A stretch of 36,901 bases of DNA, from IMG/VR virus record IMGVR_UViG_3300044712_002254, positions 1 through 36,901 of that record, one strand, 5' to 3'. This document shows, piece after piece, positions 25,117 to 30,294 of the stretch; position 1 is the first letter of the stretch; the number at the start of each line of letters is the position of its first letter. The translations under genes and the position numbers were made by a program. The notes below the pieces were generated by a model. That model saw nothing but the letters and a program-made list of their open reading frames with translations. It did not search any database and was not told where the DNA came from. The stretch comes from a virus.

Positions 25117-25575
25117 TCACCTCCTTTCCAGCCACTTTTTGAGGGCCTCGATGACCCGGCTCGCCTGGGCGCCGTCGATCCACTGGACGGCGGAGACGCC
25201 GGTCATCCGGTGGATGTAGCTGTCGCATGATTTCTTGGATGGATTTTTGACCCGGCCGGCGGCATGGAGTTCCAGCCAGAGGGCCTTGATCTTGGTGGAT
25301 TGCGGATCGTCGGGCCAGTCTGTAACCCCCCCGGCTTCGCCACCCCCCCTTAAATTAATGGGGGGACGGGGGGGGGTACGCCTCTGCCAGACGGCGGCGG
25401 CGATGGCCTTCTTCTCCAGGTCGTCCAGGAGTTCCTCGGCCTGGTCGAATTTGAGGTCCTTGGAGGACTTGACACCGTAGGTCTTGAAGAGGATGAGGAA
25501 ACGGTAGTCGTCCTCGGAGATGCAGAGGGCGGTCTTTAATGTGTGGATCATTTTTATCTGGCGTTTAGTTGCCAT
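25117..25575 (-). CDS. gemA: GemA/gp16-like regulatory protein (DUF1018)
   Basis: 152 residues. The N-terminal half (ATKRQIKMIHTLKTALCISE, DDYRFLILFKTYGVKSSKDL) and C-terminal half (KIKALWLELHAAGRVKNPSK, then YIHRMTGVSAVQWIDGAQAS) are both typical of the GemA/gp16 family. In Mu this family affects host gene expression and DNA topology. Between them lies a repeat-encoded segment (PRPPINLRGGGEAGGVT, residues about 67-85) from the element at 25322-25380, read in frame. The family normally has a short linker here. It is directly followed by Mor, the usual Mu-like order. Confidence 0.88.
   Translation of the reverse strand: MATKRQIKMIHTLKTALCISEDDYRFLILFKTYGVKSSKDLKFDQAEELLDDLEKKAIAAAVWQRRTPPRPPINLRGGGEAGGVTDWPDDPQSTKIKALWLELHAAGRVKNPSKKSCDSYIHRMTGVSAVQWIDGAQASRVIEALKKWLERR
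25322..25380. repeat. In-frame GC-rich palindromic repeat in gemA
   Basis: A 59-bp element nearly identical to that at 23302, with core CCCCCCCTTAAATTAATGGGG. It is read in the same frame on the minus strand as PRPPINLRGGGEAGGVT. Confidence 0.88.
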
Positions 25576-25604
25576 TGAAACCTCGTTAAACAGTAAACCT
25601 TGAG

Positions 25605-25635
25605 TTTACAAGGATGGACAGGATAGACAGGATAA
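25605..25635. repeat. Single arm of the ~110-bp repeat (copy 5)
   Basis: TTTACAAGGATGGACAGGAT followed by AGACAGGATAA only; neither core nor opposite arm is present. It lies between gemA and the small Cys/His-rich gene. Confidence 0.8.
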
Positions 25636-25637
25636 CG

Positions 25638-25850
25638 TCAAGCCCACTTAGATGGGCGCTGCTCGAACCTGTCGCAGATACCGGCATGGTTTACGGTGTG
25701 CGACTTTCCGGACCCTGGACCGAGAATTTTGCAGTTATGCGGCTGATAATGGTTGTGGCCTTCGATATGGATGATGTGGATGCAACCGCCGCAGTTGGCT
25801 CCGGACTGCATTCGGCCTGTGCGGTATCTGTGTGTTTGTTTTGGGGTCAT
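25638..25850 (-). CDS. Small Cys/His-rich protein, likely zinc binding
   Basis: 70 residues from the ATG at 25850 (MTPKQTHRYRTGRMQSGANC). The body has CGGCIHIIHIEGHNHYQPHN, then further Cys, a density of Cys and His that suggests a bound metal. The open frame extends further upstream, but that part reads through a short repeat (25858-25890). The repeat ends in GGAGG eight bases before this ATG, so the repeat supplies the ribosome-binding site. No family recognised. Confidence 0.6.
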   Translation of the reverse strand: MTPKQTHRYRTGRMQSGANCGGCIHIIHIEGHNHYQPHNCKILGPGSGKSHTVNHAGICDRFEQRPSKWA

Positions 25851-25857
25851 GGTTATT

Positions 25858-25890
25858 CCTCCGCGATCTCCGCGTCTCCGCGTGAGACGA
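25858..25890. repeat. CTCCGCG repeat, copy 1
   Basis: CCTCCGCGATCTCCGCGTCT followed by CCGCGTGAGACG; an almost identical copy lies at 29043. Read on the minus strand it ends in GCGGAGG, just before a start codon. Confidence 0.85.
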
Positions 25891-25906
25891 TTTTCTGAGC
25901 ACCCGG

Positions 25907-26227
25907 CTAAAATAGCGCCATTTGCTCTTCTTCCCTTGGCTTGCACGTTTCATCCTTTAGCCGTGATGGGTCAATGCCGTAGGTATCAATGCCTGTCCGC
26001 ATCAGGCAGCTATGCTTTGCCTGGAGTTGGAGCTTAATAAAACTTGCACTGATGGTAATGCCATTAAGGTCATCCATCGGGTTTGAACACCTGGTGGCAT
26101 ATCTCTTGATCTTGGGGTGGTATACCAGCTCTGCGCCCCTTGTGAGTGCGACATAGACGGAATTCCAGGCAAGGGAATCGCTCCTCTTGGTCATCGATCT
26201 TATGCTTTCTCCGGTTTCGCCTTCCAT
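25907..26227 (-). CDS. Unknown protein of the leftmost (incomplete) cassette
   Basis: 106 residues from the ATG at 26227, which abuts the attC-like motif GTTAGAT (26228-26234 read on the minus strand); GGGAG lies eight bases upstream inside the attC-like site. The sequence (DSLAWNSVYVALTRGAELVY, then ITISASFIKLQLQAKHSCLM) is not one I recognise. Codon use is less GC-rich than in the phage core. If the 26228-26283 site is a true attC, this gene and that site belong to one cassette. The other cassette end, expected as GTTAGAT to the left of 25907, is not found, so the cassette looks truncated there. Confidence 0.6.
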   Translation of the reverse strand: MEGETGESIRSMTKRSDSLAWNSVYVALTRGAELVYHPKIKRYATRCSNPMDDLNGITISASFIKLQLQAKHSCLMRTGIDTYGIDPSRLKDETCKPREEEQMALF

Positions 26228-26283
26228 ATCTAACTCCCGTTGGAGCGGATTCGCTCCGCTCCCCGCTCAACTCAATGTTATAC
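26228..26283. repeat. attC-like recombination site D
   Basis: In plus-strand reading: R'' ATCTAAC (26228-26234), L'' TTGGAGCGG (26240-26248), a 14-base loop, L' CCGCTCAA (26263-26270), R' GTTATAC (26277-26283). L'' and L' pair perfectly except for one extra G after the outer TT, the place of the extrahelical base in known attC sites (usually C on this strand). The 3' part (CCGCTCAACTCAATGTTA) closely resembles classical attC ends. Confidence 0.7.
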
Positions 26284-26673
26284 CCGTTTCCCACCGTGAC
26301 GATGTTCGCGGGTTCTGTTTTTCTCGACCTTCGCCAGAATAGCGGCTTTCAGGTCGATCCCCATGCCGTGAGCCAGCCCAATCAGACGAATACCAATATC
26401 AGCAAGCTCTTCCTGAAAATTGGCCTTGTCATCCTTGCGGAAAGCCTCCAGTGCCTCAGATACCTCCGAATGAATCAGTGCCAGAACAGCCGGGATTTCA
26501 TGCGGATTTTGCCAATCCTCAGAAGTAGTGACTTTCCAGCCATGCCGGAGTTTGTTGGCGTGAATTTCATCCCCCACCTGAGCTAGCCAATCGGGTATAA
26601 CAAGCGGGTGGACCGCACTATTACCCATTTCAGCCGGTGTCGGTTCTTTCATTGATTCATCCATTGAGTACAC
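26278..26673 (-). CDS. MazG-type nucleotide pyrophosphohydrolase, cassette-borne
   Basis: 131 residues from a GTG at 26673 with GGAGGG upstream. The C-terminal 100 residues match MazG-like proteins: HSEVSEALEAFRKDD, then FQEELADIGIRLIGLAHGMG and KNRTREHRHGGKRV at the end. The E..E and EE..D acidic motifs would bind Mg. Such enzymes hydrolyse NTPs or dNTPs (house-cleaning). A MazG encoded in an integron cassette (iMazG) is known from Vibrio. The TAA stop is made by the first three bases of the cassette (TTA, 26278-26280). The first ~25 residues are encoded in the loop of attC-like site C, so the true start could be later. Confidence 0.78.
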   Translation of the reverse strand: MYSMDESMKEPTPAEMGNSAVHPLVIPDWLAQVGDEIHANKLRHGWKVTTSEDWQNPHEIPAVLALIHSEVSEALEAFRKDDKANFQEELADIGIRLIGLAHGMGIDLKAAILAKVEKNRTREHRHGGKRV

Positions 26674-26713
26674 GATGTTCCCTCCAAGGCGGTCACCCGC
26701 CGCCCCGTTATCG
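26595..26713. repeat. attC-like recombination site C (long form)
   Basis: R'' GTATAAC (26595-26601), L'' GCGGGTGGACCGC (26604-26616), L' GCGGTCACCCGC (26689-26700), R' GTTATCG (26707-26713). L'' and L' pair over 12 bases with a single extra G in L''. The ten bases CGGGTATAAC (26592-26601) are the exact reverse complement of GTTATACCCG at the other end of the same cassette (26277-26286). The ~70-base loop contains the start region of the MazG gene. Confidence 0.72.
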
Positions 26714-26812
26714 TTTCGTCAGAACATATGCCGTGGCCATCAAAACTACGGCAATAATGCCCCAAGCGGACCACGGAATAACGCTAAATGCCTGTATCAT
26801 CTGAGATTCCAT
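26708..26812 (-). CDS. 34-residue single-span membrane peptide in its own cassette
   Basis: I translated this short gene directly: MESQMIQAFSVIPWSAWGII, then AVVLMATAYVLTKR and TAA. It has one hydrophobic helix (about residues 11-31) with a Lys-Arg end. GGGAG lies six bases before the ATG at 26812. The TAA stop is the reverse complement of the first three bases of the cassette (26708-26710). The whole gene lies between attC-like sites C and B. It could be a toxin-like or regulatory membrane peptide; nothing in the sequence proves a function. Confidence 0.6.
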   Translation of the reverse strand: MESQMIQAFSVIPWSAWGIIAVVLMATAYVLTKR

Positions 26813-26838
26813 ATTGTCTCCCGCTGGCCATCGGATGA

Positions 26839-26887
26839 CGATAACCAGTCATCGGAGCGCACAAGGCGCTCAATTCAATCGTTATCT
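26839..26887. repeat. attC-like recombination site B
   Basis: R'' CGATAAC (26839-26845), L'' ATCGGAGCGC (26851-26860), loop ACAAG, L' GCGCTCAAT (26866-26874), R' GTTATCT (26881-26887). ACGATAAC is the reverse complement of the cassette start GTTATCGT at 26707-26714. L'' again carries an extra G relative to L' and one further mismatch. The loop is short for an attC. Confidence 0.65.
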
Positions 26888-27091
26888 GCTAAAATTCAGC
26901 AGCCCTCGCGCCATTTGCGACCGACGCCGAGCGCACTCTTTCCCCCCTTGATGCCGGAATGACCACCCCCGGAGTGAATGTTTCTTGCTGCCGTATATCC
27001 TGGCGGTTGCTACCTTCTTCGCTATCCCCTTTGCGATTAATGCTTCAACCATTGAATCCAAAACTTTTTTTGTTTCGCCGAAAATTTGCAT
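26882..27091 (-). CDS. Small basic protein of unknown function in its own cassette
   Basis: 69 residues from the ATG at 27091 with a G-rich GGGGGG site upstream. The sequence (MQIFGETKKVLDSMVEALIA, then KGIAKKVATARIYGSKKHSL) is basic, with a helical first half. The second half is rich in Arg and Gly. The TAA stop lies at the first bases of the cassette (26882-26884), as in the two cassettes to the left. The gene lies between attC-like sites B and A. No family recognised; nucleic-acid binding would suit the charge. Confidence 0.55.
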   Translation of the reverse strand: MQIFGETKKVLDSMVEALIAKGIAKKVATARIYGSKKHSLRGWSFRHQGGKECARRRSQMARGLLNFSR

Positions 27092-27117
27092 CGTTTTCCC
27101 CCCTTAAATTACCGCTG

Positions 27118-27168
27118 GCAGATAACCCGCGATTCGAGCGGACAGGCTGCTCACCCTTATCGTTAGAC
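27118..27168. repeat. attC-like recombination site A (right end of the array)
   Basis: R''-like GCAGATAAC (27118-27126) is the exact reverse complement of GTTATCTGC at the far end of the cassette (26881-26889). The inner boxes are weaker: TT[C]GAGC (27133-27139) can pair with GCTCA (27149-27153) around the extra C, which is the canonical extrahelical base. R' is GTTAGAC (27162-27168), a perfect match to the GTTRRRY consensus. Confidence 0.62.
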
Positions 27169-27196
27169 CATTTGGAGGACATCCTCTAAATGGTCA
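27167..27196. other. Inverted repeat at the right border of the cassette array
   Basis: GACCATTT and AAATGGTC flank GAGGA/TCCTC, giving a nearly perfect 13-bp stem interrupted by one base on each side. It overlaps R' of attC-like site A and the stop codon of the next phage gene, so it marks the join between array and phage backbone. It could serve as a terminator or a secondary insertion site. Confidence 0.5.
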
Positions 27197-27428
27197 TCCC
27201 TTTGCAATATTTCTCCCTGATCCGCTGTAAATACGGAGGGAGGGCGTCTTTTAAGGGCGGTCTGCGAACCGCCCCTACGTCAAACATTTCCACCTGGACC
27301 GCCCTGGGGAGGCCCCAGGTAGGGTCTTTATCCCACGGCCGCTCTTTCGCCAGCCGTTCGGCCTCGAGGCGGGGGAATCCGCCATCAAACTCGAGGATGG
27401 CGGCCCGCTCTTCAAATTCATAATTCAA
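27186..27428 (-). CDS. Small phage protein of unknown function with an in-frame palindrome
   Basis: 80 residues from a TTG at 27428; the ribosome-binding site is weak and the start uncertain. The N-terminus (NYEFEERAAILEFDGGFPRL, then EAERLAKERPW) has the FEERAAI.EFDGG pattern that I recall in small phage and plasmid proteins of unknown role. The degenerate 20-bp palindrome at 27255 is read in frame as VGAVRRPP near residue 52. It is the first backbone gene right of the cassette array. Confidence 0.55.
   Translation of the reverse strand: MNYEFEERAAILEFDGGFPRLEAERLAKERPWDKDPTWGLPRAVQVEMFDVGAVRRPPLKDALPPYLQRIREKYCKGMTI
27255..27274. repeat. 20-bp palindrome copy 4 (degenerate)
   Basis: GGGCGGTCTGCGAACCGCCC, two bases changed from the perfect form, inside the coding frame of the 27186-27428 gene. 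Confidence 0.8.
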
Positions 27429-27441
27429 ATCAATCCCGATT

Positions 27442-27550
27442 TTACAGGGATGGACAGGATGGTCAGGACAAAACCTTAAAAACCTTTTTGGGGTTTAAAA
27501 CCGGAAAGAGGTTTTGCCGTTGTCCTGTCTATCCTGTATATCCTTGTTAA
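27442..27550. repeat. ~110-bp bipartite inverted repeat, copy 6
   Basis: Left arm TTACAGGGATGGACAGGATG, core CCTTAAAAACCTTTTTGGGG and right arm TCCTGTCTATCCTGTATATC, then CTTGTTAATTGCC. The right arm and core form the C-terminal codons of the next helix-turn-helix gene. Confidence 0.9.
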
Positions 27551-27803
27551 TTGCCGGTGCAACCAGCCGGTACTGGGAGATCCTTCGGCCGTCCTCGGTC
27601 CTGCCGTTGTATCGCTGCTCGATGTGGATGCCGTTCTCGCGCAGCTCGTGGATGTCGGTGTGGAGCGCCTGGCTGCCGGTTTTGCCGGTGATGGCCGCCC
27701 CGTCATGCCACTGGAAGTCGAGCAGGATCGCAAGGGTCTGCTGGAGCCGCTGGCTGGATGCCAATGACGCGGCGTGGCTCTTCTTCTCGGCTGTTTCTCC
27801 CAT
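27495..27803 (-). CDS. Helix-turn-helix protein with a repeat-encoded C-terminus
   Basis: 102 residues from the ATG at 27803, which follows the previous stop by one base and has AGGAG upstream. The domain (ASSQRLQQTLAILLDFQWHD, then GAAITGKTGSQALHTDIHEL and RYNGRTEDGRRISQYRL) is a winged helix of the kind used for DNA binding. The last ~17 residues (NKDIQDRQDNGKTSFRF) are translated from the 110-bp repeat, since the shared GGCAATTAACAAGG junction is here read in a frame without an early stop. The natural C-terminus is probably near YRLVAP. Confidence 0.65.
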   Translation of the reverse strand: MGETAEKKSHAASLASSQRLQQTLAILLDFQWHDGAAITGKTGSQALHTDIHELRENGIHIEQRYNGRTEDGRRISQYRLVAPAINKDIQDRQDNGKTSFRF

Positions 27804-27804
27804 G

Positions 27805-28362
27805 TCAACTCCTGATGTTGAGGTCATATGGCCTGTCGAGTTTGACCAGGCATGTTACGATCGCAGAGATGACATCCGTGCCGGCGGTGATGGTTAGAGT
27901 CTTCGCGGATGTCGGACCGGCCGCGGCCTGCGGCGGGGTTTCCTTCCGTGTTTCTTCCTTTGGTGCCGGTGGCACGTCCTCTGCAGGGGGGGGTACAGCG
28001 GGGGTGGCTTGTTTCCTGGTGCGCCGGGTGGTGTAGGTGCCCGCATCTACGGCTTCTTTTTTACATTTCCAGCAGAGCCCTGCCCCGGCAATCTGGATGT
28101 CATCCCGTTTACACCCTTTACATGTCCCTCTAACGGCCATGGTGGCGTCCTTCCTTTCTTTATTTATCCGCTTCCACCCTGGCAACCGGCCCGGCGGCGG
28201 TTCCTGCGTGCCGACCACCTTTACCTGGCTGCAGACGGCACAGGGGCCGATGTCATTGCGGCGATTGACCTTGCACAGCCTGGGCTGTATCCGGGCGTGG
28301 AGCATCAGGCAATAAAATGTTTTTTCTGCCAGGAATCTGCTGATCTGTTCGTTTTCTTCCAT
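27805..28362 (-). CDS. Zinc-ribbon protein, possibly two fused or overlapping genes
   Basis: 185 residues if started at the ATG at 28362. The first ~70 residues hold Cys pairs (FYCLMLHARIQPRLCKVN, then IGPCAVCSQVKVV). A second zinc-ribbon follows (MAVRGTCKGCKRDDIQIAGA, then GLCWKCKK). A Pro/Ala-rich linker and a short beta end (LTITAGTDVISAIVTCLVKL) complete it. An internal ATG at 28140 with a purine-rich site (AAGGAAGG) could start the second part alone. The 5' part overlaps the gene ending at 28253 in another frame. No function can be named beyond probable metal and nucleic-acid binding. Confidence 0.5.
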   Translation of the reverse strand: MEENEQISRFLAEKTFYCLMLHARIQPRLCKVNRRNDIGPCAVCSQVKVVGTQEPPPGRLPGWKRINKERKDATMAVRGTCKGCKRDDIQIAGAGLCWKCKKEAVDAGTYTTRRTRKQATPAVPPPAEDVPPAPKEETRKETPPQAAAGPTSAKTLTITAGTDVISAIVTCLVKLDRPYDLNIRS

Positions 28363-28477
28363 GCTTTTTCTCTCGCCGCTGGCGCATTATGCTTAAAAGC
28401 CACGCAGTGTAGGCAACGTTGGCGTCTTTGAGCGGCCTGGTGTCGGTCCAGGTTTCGCCCTGACGGGTTCTGATCAT
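28253..28477 (-). CDS. Small basic protein of unknown function
   Basis: 74 residues from the ATG at 28477, joined to the previous gene by a TAATG overlap, with a strong GGAGGG upstream. The start (MIRTRQGETWTDTRPLKDAN, then VAYTAWLLSIMRQRREKKHG) is plausible; the second half is rich in Lys, Arg and Gln. Its last ~110 bases overlap the zinc-ribbon frame that follows, so one of the two may be partly wrong. The strong start signal favours this gene being translated. Confidence 0.5.
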   Translation of the reverse strand: MIRTRQGETWTDTRPLKDANVAYTAWLLSIMRQRREKKHGRKRTDQQIPGRKNILLPDAPRPDTAQAVQGQSPQ

Positions 28478-28725
28478 TATCCCTCCATGGGTTCGTGGGT
28501 GTGCCATTTGTCGCACACCTTGTCTTTTTCGGCCTGCCGGCCCACATGTTCACACCAGAGCCAGGGGACGCCGACTTTCTGGTCGCAGGTGTAGCAGCTC
28601 CGCTCGGGATCGTCGGCCCGGCGGAAGCGGTTGGCCTGGGCCTTGTCGATCAGTGCGGCCGGGTCCCTGGGGACTTCGATGCGGCCGGTGGCCTGGCCGG
28701 ATAAACATTCGTTTAAATCATGCAT
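28477..28725 (-). CDS. Small Cys-rich (C4) zinc-binding protein
   Basis: 82 residues with GGAGG four bases before the ATG. The Cys pattern CYTCDQKVGVPWLWCEHVGR, then VCDKWH suggests a small zinc site. Similar short Cys-rich proteins are frequent in the early regions of Mu-like phages, with unknown roles. It ends in a TAATG overlap with the next gene and lies just after the repeat at 28742. Confidence 0.6.
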   Translation of the reverse strand: MHDLNECLSGQATGRIEVPRDPAALIDKAQANRFRRADDPERSCYTCDQKVGVPWLWCEHVGRQAEKDKVCDKWHTHEPMEG

Positions 28726-28741
28726 ACAACCTCCAATTCAA

Positions 28742-28852
28742 TTAACAAGGATGGACAGGATGGACAGGATAAAGTCAAAGTCAAAAGATTTTATGGTTTA
28801 AACCAGAAATGCTTTTAGGTTTTATCCTGTATATCCTGTATATCCTTGTTAA
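28742..28852. repeat. ~110-bp bipartite inverted repeat, copy 7
   Basis: Left arm TTAACAAGGATGGACAGGAT, right arm TATCCTGTATATCCTGTATA, then TCCTTGTTAA. It occupies the whole gap between the 58-residue gene (stop 28861) and the C4 gene (start 28725). Confidence 0.9.
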
Positions 28853-28860
28853 ATATGCCG

Positions 28861-29037
28861 TTACGCCGCGGCCTCTTTACGGTTTCCAGCCCATAGGATT
28901 ATGCCGTTATCGTCGACGTCCACGTCCGCCTCGTCTATCTCCAACAGGCCATTTTCGTCGATATCCATATAGACTTCCTGATCACCGTGGATCTCGATGC
29001 ATCCATCAAGGATGTCTATTAGCTCAGATGCCTTCAT
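28861..29037 (-). CDS. Small acidic protein of unknown function
   Basis: 58 residues that I translated directly (MKASELIDILDGCIEIHGDQ, then EVYMDIDENGLLEIDEADVD and an Ala-rich end). It is very acidic, with beta-hairpin-like DxDxNGxxE turns. The GGAGGG before its ATG at 29037 is the end of a CTCCGCG repeat (29043-29074 read on the minus strand). The 110-bp repeat begins 9 bp after its stop. Acidic proteins of this kind can be DNA mimics or antirepressors, but nothing here proves it. Confidence 0.6.
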   Translation of the reverse strand: MKASELIDILDGCIEIHGDQEVYMDIDENGLLEIDEADVDVDDNGIILWAGNRKEAAA

Positions 29038-29042
29038 ACTTC

Positions 29043-29074
29043 CCTCCGCGATCTCCGCGTCTCCGCGTGAGACG
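29043..29074. repeat. CTCCGCG repeat, copy 2
   Basis: Almost identical to the copy at 25858. On the minus strand it ends in GCGGAGGGAAGT before the ATG at 29037, so it provides the ribosome-binding site. It abuts the palindrome at 29081. Confidence 0.85.
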
Positions 29075-29080
29075 GGGTTC

Positions 29081-29100
29081 GGGCGGTTCGCGAACCGCCC
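29081..29100. repeat. 20-bp palindrome copy 5
   Basis: GGGCGGTTCGCGAACCGCCC between the DUF3164 stop (29107) and the CTCCGCG repeat. Confidence 0.9.
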
Positions 29101-29106
29101 CTACAT

Positions 29107-29724
29107 TTACGCCGATATGTTCAAGTTCAGCTGCTTGTAGCTGCCGTCGGGCTGGCGCTCGTAGAACCGGATATAGCTCTTGGAACTGATGACCTGGACG
29201 CTGTCGGAGATGGCCTGCATGGCCTGCTGCCAGGTTTCGTCCTGGATCTCCATGCGCCTCAGGGACAGGACCCGCTTTGTATTGATCCGCCCTGTCTTGT
29301 CCACCTGGAAGGCATCGTTGACCAGCGTCCGGATCTCGGCGCCGGCGCCTTCTGACCAGCGCTTGAGGCACTGGTCTATCAGGTGTTTGGCCGCCTGGAG
29401 CCGCTCGTCGAATGTGATGTAGTCGTCGATGCTGCGGATGAGCTTGTAGCGGCCGTCGAAGGAAAATAGGGTGACATTCCCCTTGTTGCCGCCCAGCTTG
29501 GCGCCGTATTGCTCGCCGGAGAGTTCCACGAACGCCTCGATGTCGGCCATGGCGTGCTGCTTGAAACAGGCCAGGGTCAGGGCCAGTTCCTGGGCTCTGT
29601 GCATGAGGTCGATGACCAGGTCGTCGCGTTCGAGGTCGACGGCCTTGATGGAGGACTTGGGAACGAGCCGTCCCTGGGAGTCCTCCATGTATCCGCCCGG
29701 GATGGAAACTGCCTGTTGTGTCAT
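29107..29724 (-). CDS. DUF3164 family protein
   Basis: 205 residues. The pattern (GYMEDSQGRLVPKSSIKAVD, MADIEAFVELSGEQYGAKLG, GNKGNVTLFSFDGRYKLIRS, then RMEIQDETWQQAMQAISDSV) fits DUF3164, a family common in the early region of Mu-like phages between transposition genes and GemA/Mor. The function is unknown. The ATG overlaps the stop of the upstream membrane-protein gene (ATGA, 29721-29724). The full length is normal for the family. Confidence 0.85.
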   Translation of the reverse strand: MTQQAVSIPGGYMEDSQGRLVPKSSIKAVDLERDDLVIDLMHRAQELALTLACFKQHAMADIEAFVELSGEQYGAKLGGNKGNVTLFSFDGRYKLIRSIDDYITFDERLQAAKHLIDQCLKRWSEGAGAEIRTLVNDAFQVDKTGRINTKRVLSLRRMEIQDETWQQAMQAISDSVQVISSKSYIRFYERQPDGSYKQLNLNISA

Positions 29725-29966
29725 TTACGGTTCTCCTTTGCCGGCGGGTCGATGAGGACCAGGTCGGCCTGTTTGGTGTAGTAGTAATCCCTGGCCTGGT
29801 ATGACTGGATGGCTGCCTGGGATACGCGGTGGTCGTCGGACATCATGTGGCAGGCCCAGCCGCACATGAAGCCGATGACCAGGGCGGCAAGACCGCCGGC
29901 CAGGATGTCATCGGCCTTGACCTCGGTCTTGACCAGGTAATAGGTGACCTTGGCCTGATCGCTCAC
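29721..29966 (-). CDS. Small single-span membrane protein
   Basis: 81 residues from a GTG that overlaps the previous stop (GTGA, 29963-29966). One transmembrane segment lies at about residues 22-42 (ILAGGLAALVIGFMCGWACH). The C-terminal half is polar with many Tyr. It is coupled to DUF3164. No family recognised. Confidence 0.6.
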   Translation of the reverse strand: MSDQAKVTYYLVKTEVKADDILAGGLAALVIGFMCGWACHMMSDDHRVSQAAIQSYQARDYYYTKQADLVLIDPPAKENRK

Positions 29967-30157
29967 CGGTATGCCCCCACGTGATTTTTGTCGAAGTGCC
30001 TCTGGAACGCCATGTGGCAGGCGTCACATGTCTGGTAGTCGTGGCCGGGGGAGCCGAACCGGGCGCATGCCCAGGGCGGCCCGCAGTCGGGGATCTCGTC
30101 ACGTTCGTTGCAGACCTTGAGGCGGCGCCTGCAGTCTATTTCACATGTCTGTGTCAT
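29963..30157 (-). CDS. Small Cys/His-rich protein, likely zinc finger
   Basis: 64 residues from the ATG at 30157, which has a strong GGAGG five bases upstream. The product begins MTQTCEIDCRRRLKVCNERD and has CDACHMAFQRHFDKNH near the C-terminus, a probable zinc site. The frame extends further 5' to 30187, but without a ribosome-binding site. It lies next to the 110-bp repeat at 30181. Confidence 0.6.
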   Translation of the reverse strand: MTQTCEIDCRRRLKVCNERDEIPDCGPPWACARFGSPGHDYQTCDACHMAFQRHFDKNHVGAYR

Positions 30158-30180
30158 TAAACCTCCATTAAAAACCAGAT

Positions 30181-30290
30181 TTAACAAGGATGGACAGGAT
30201 GAACAGGATAAAACCTTAAAATCTTTTTCGGGGTTAAAACCTTTAAACCGGTTTTGCCTTTATCCTGTATATCCTGTATATCCCTGTTAA
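30181..30290. repeat. ~110-bp bipartite inverted repeat, copy 8
   Basis: Left arm TTAACAAGGATGGACAGGAT, right arm TATCCTGTATATCCTGTATA, then TCCCTGTTAA. It fills the gap between the 55-residue gene (stop 30295) and the zinc-finger gene. Confidence 0.9.
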
Positions 30291-30294
30291 TTGC

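Noticed and set aside
25907-27168. A complete integron
   Set aside because: No integron integrase gene or attI site is visible in the window, so only an attC-type cluster is claimed.
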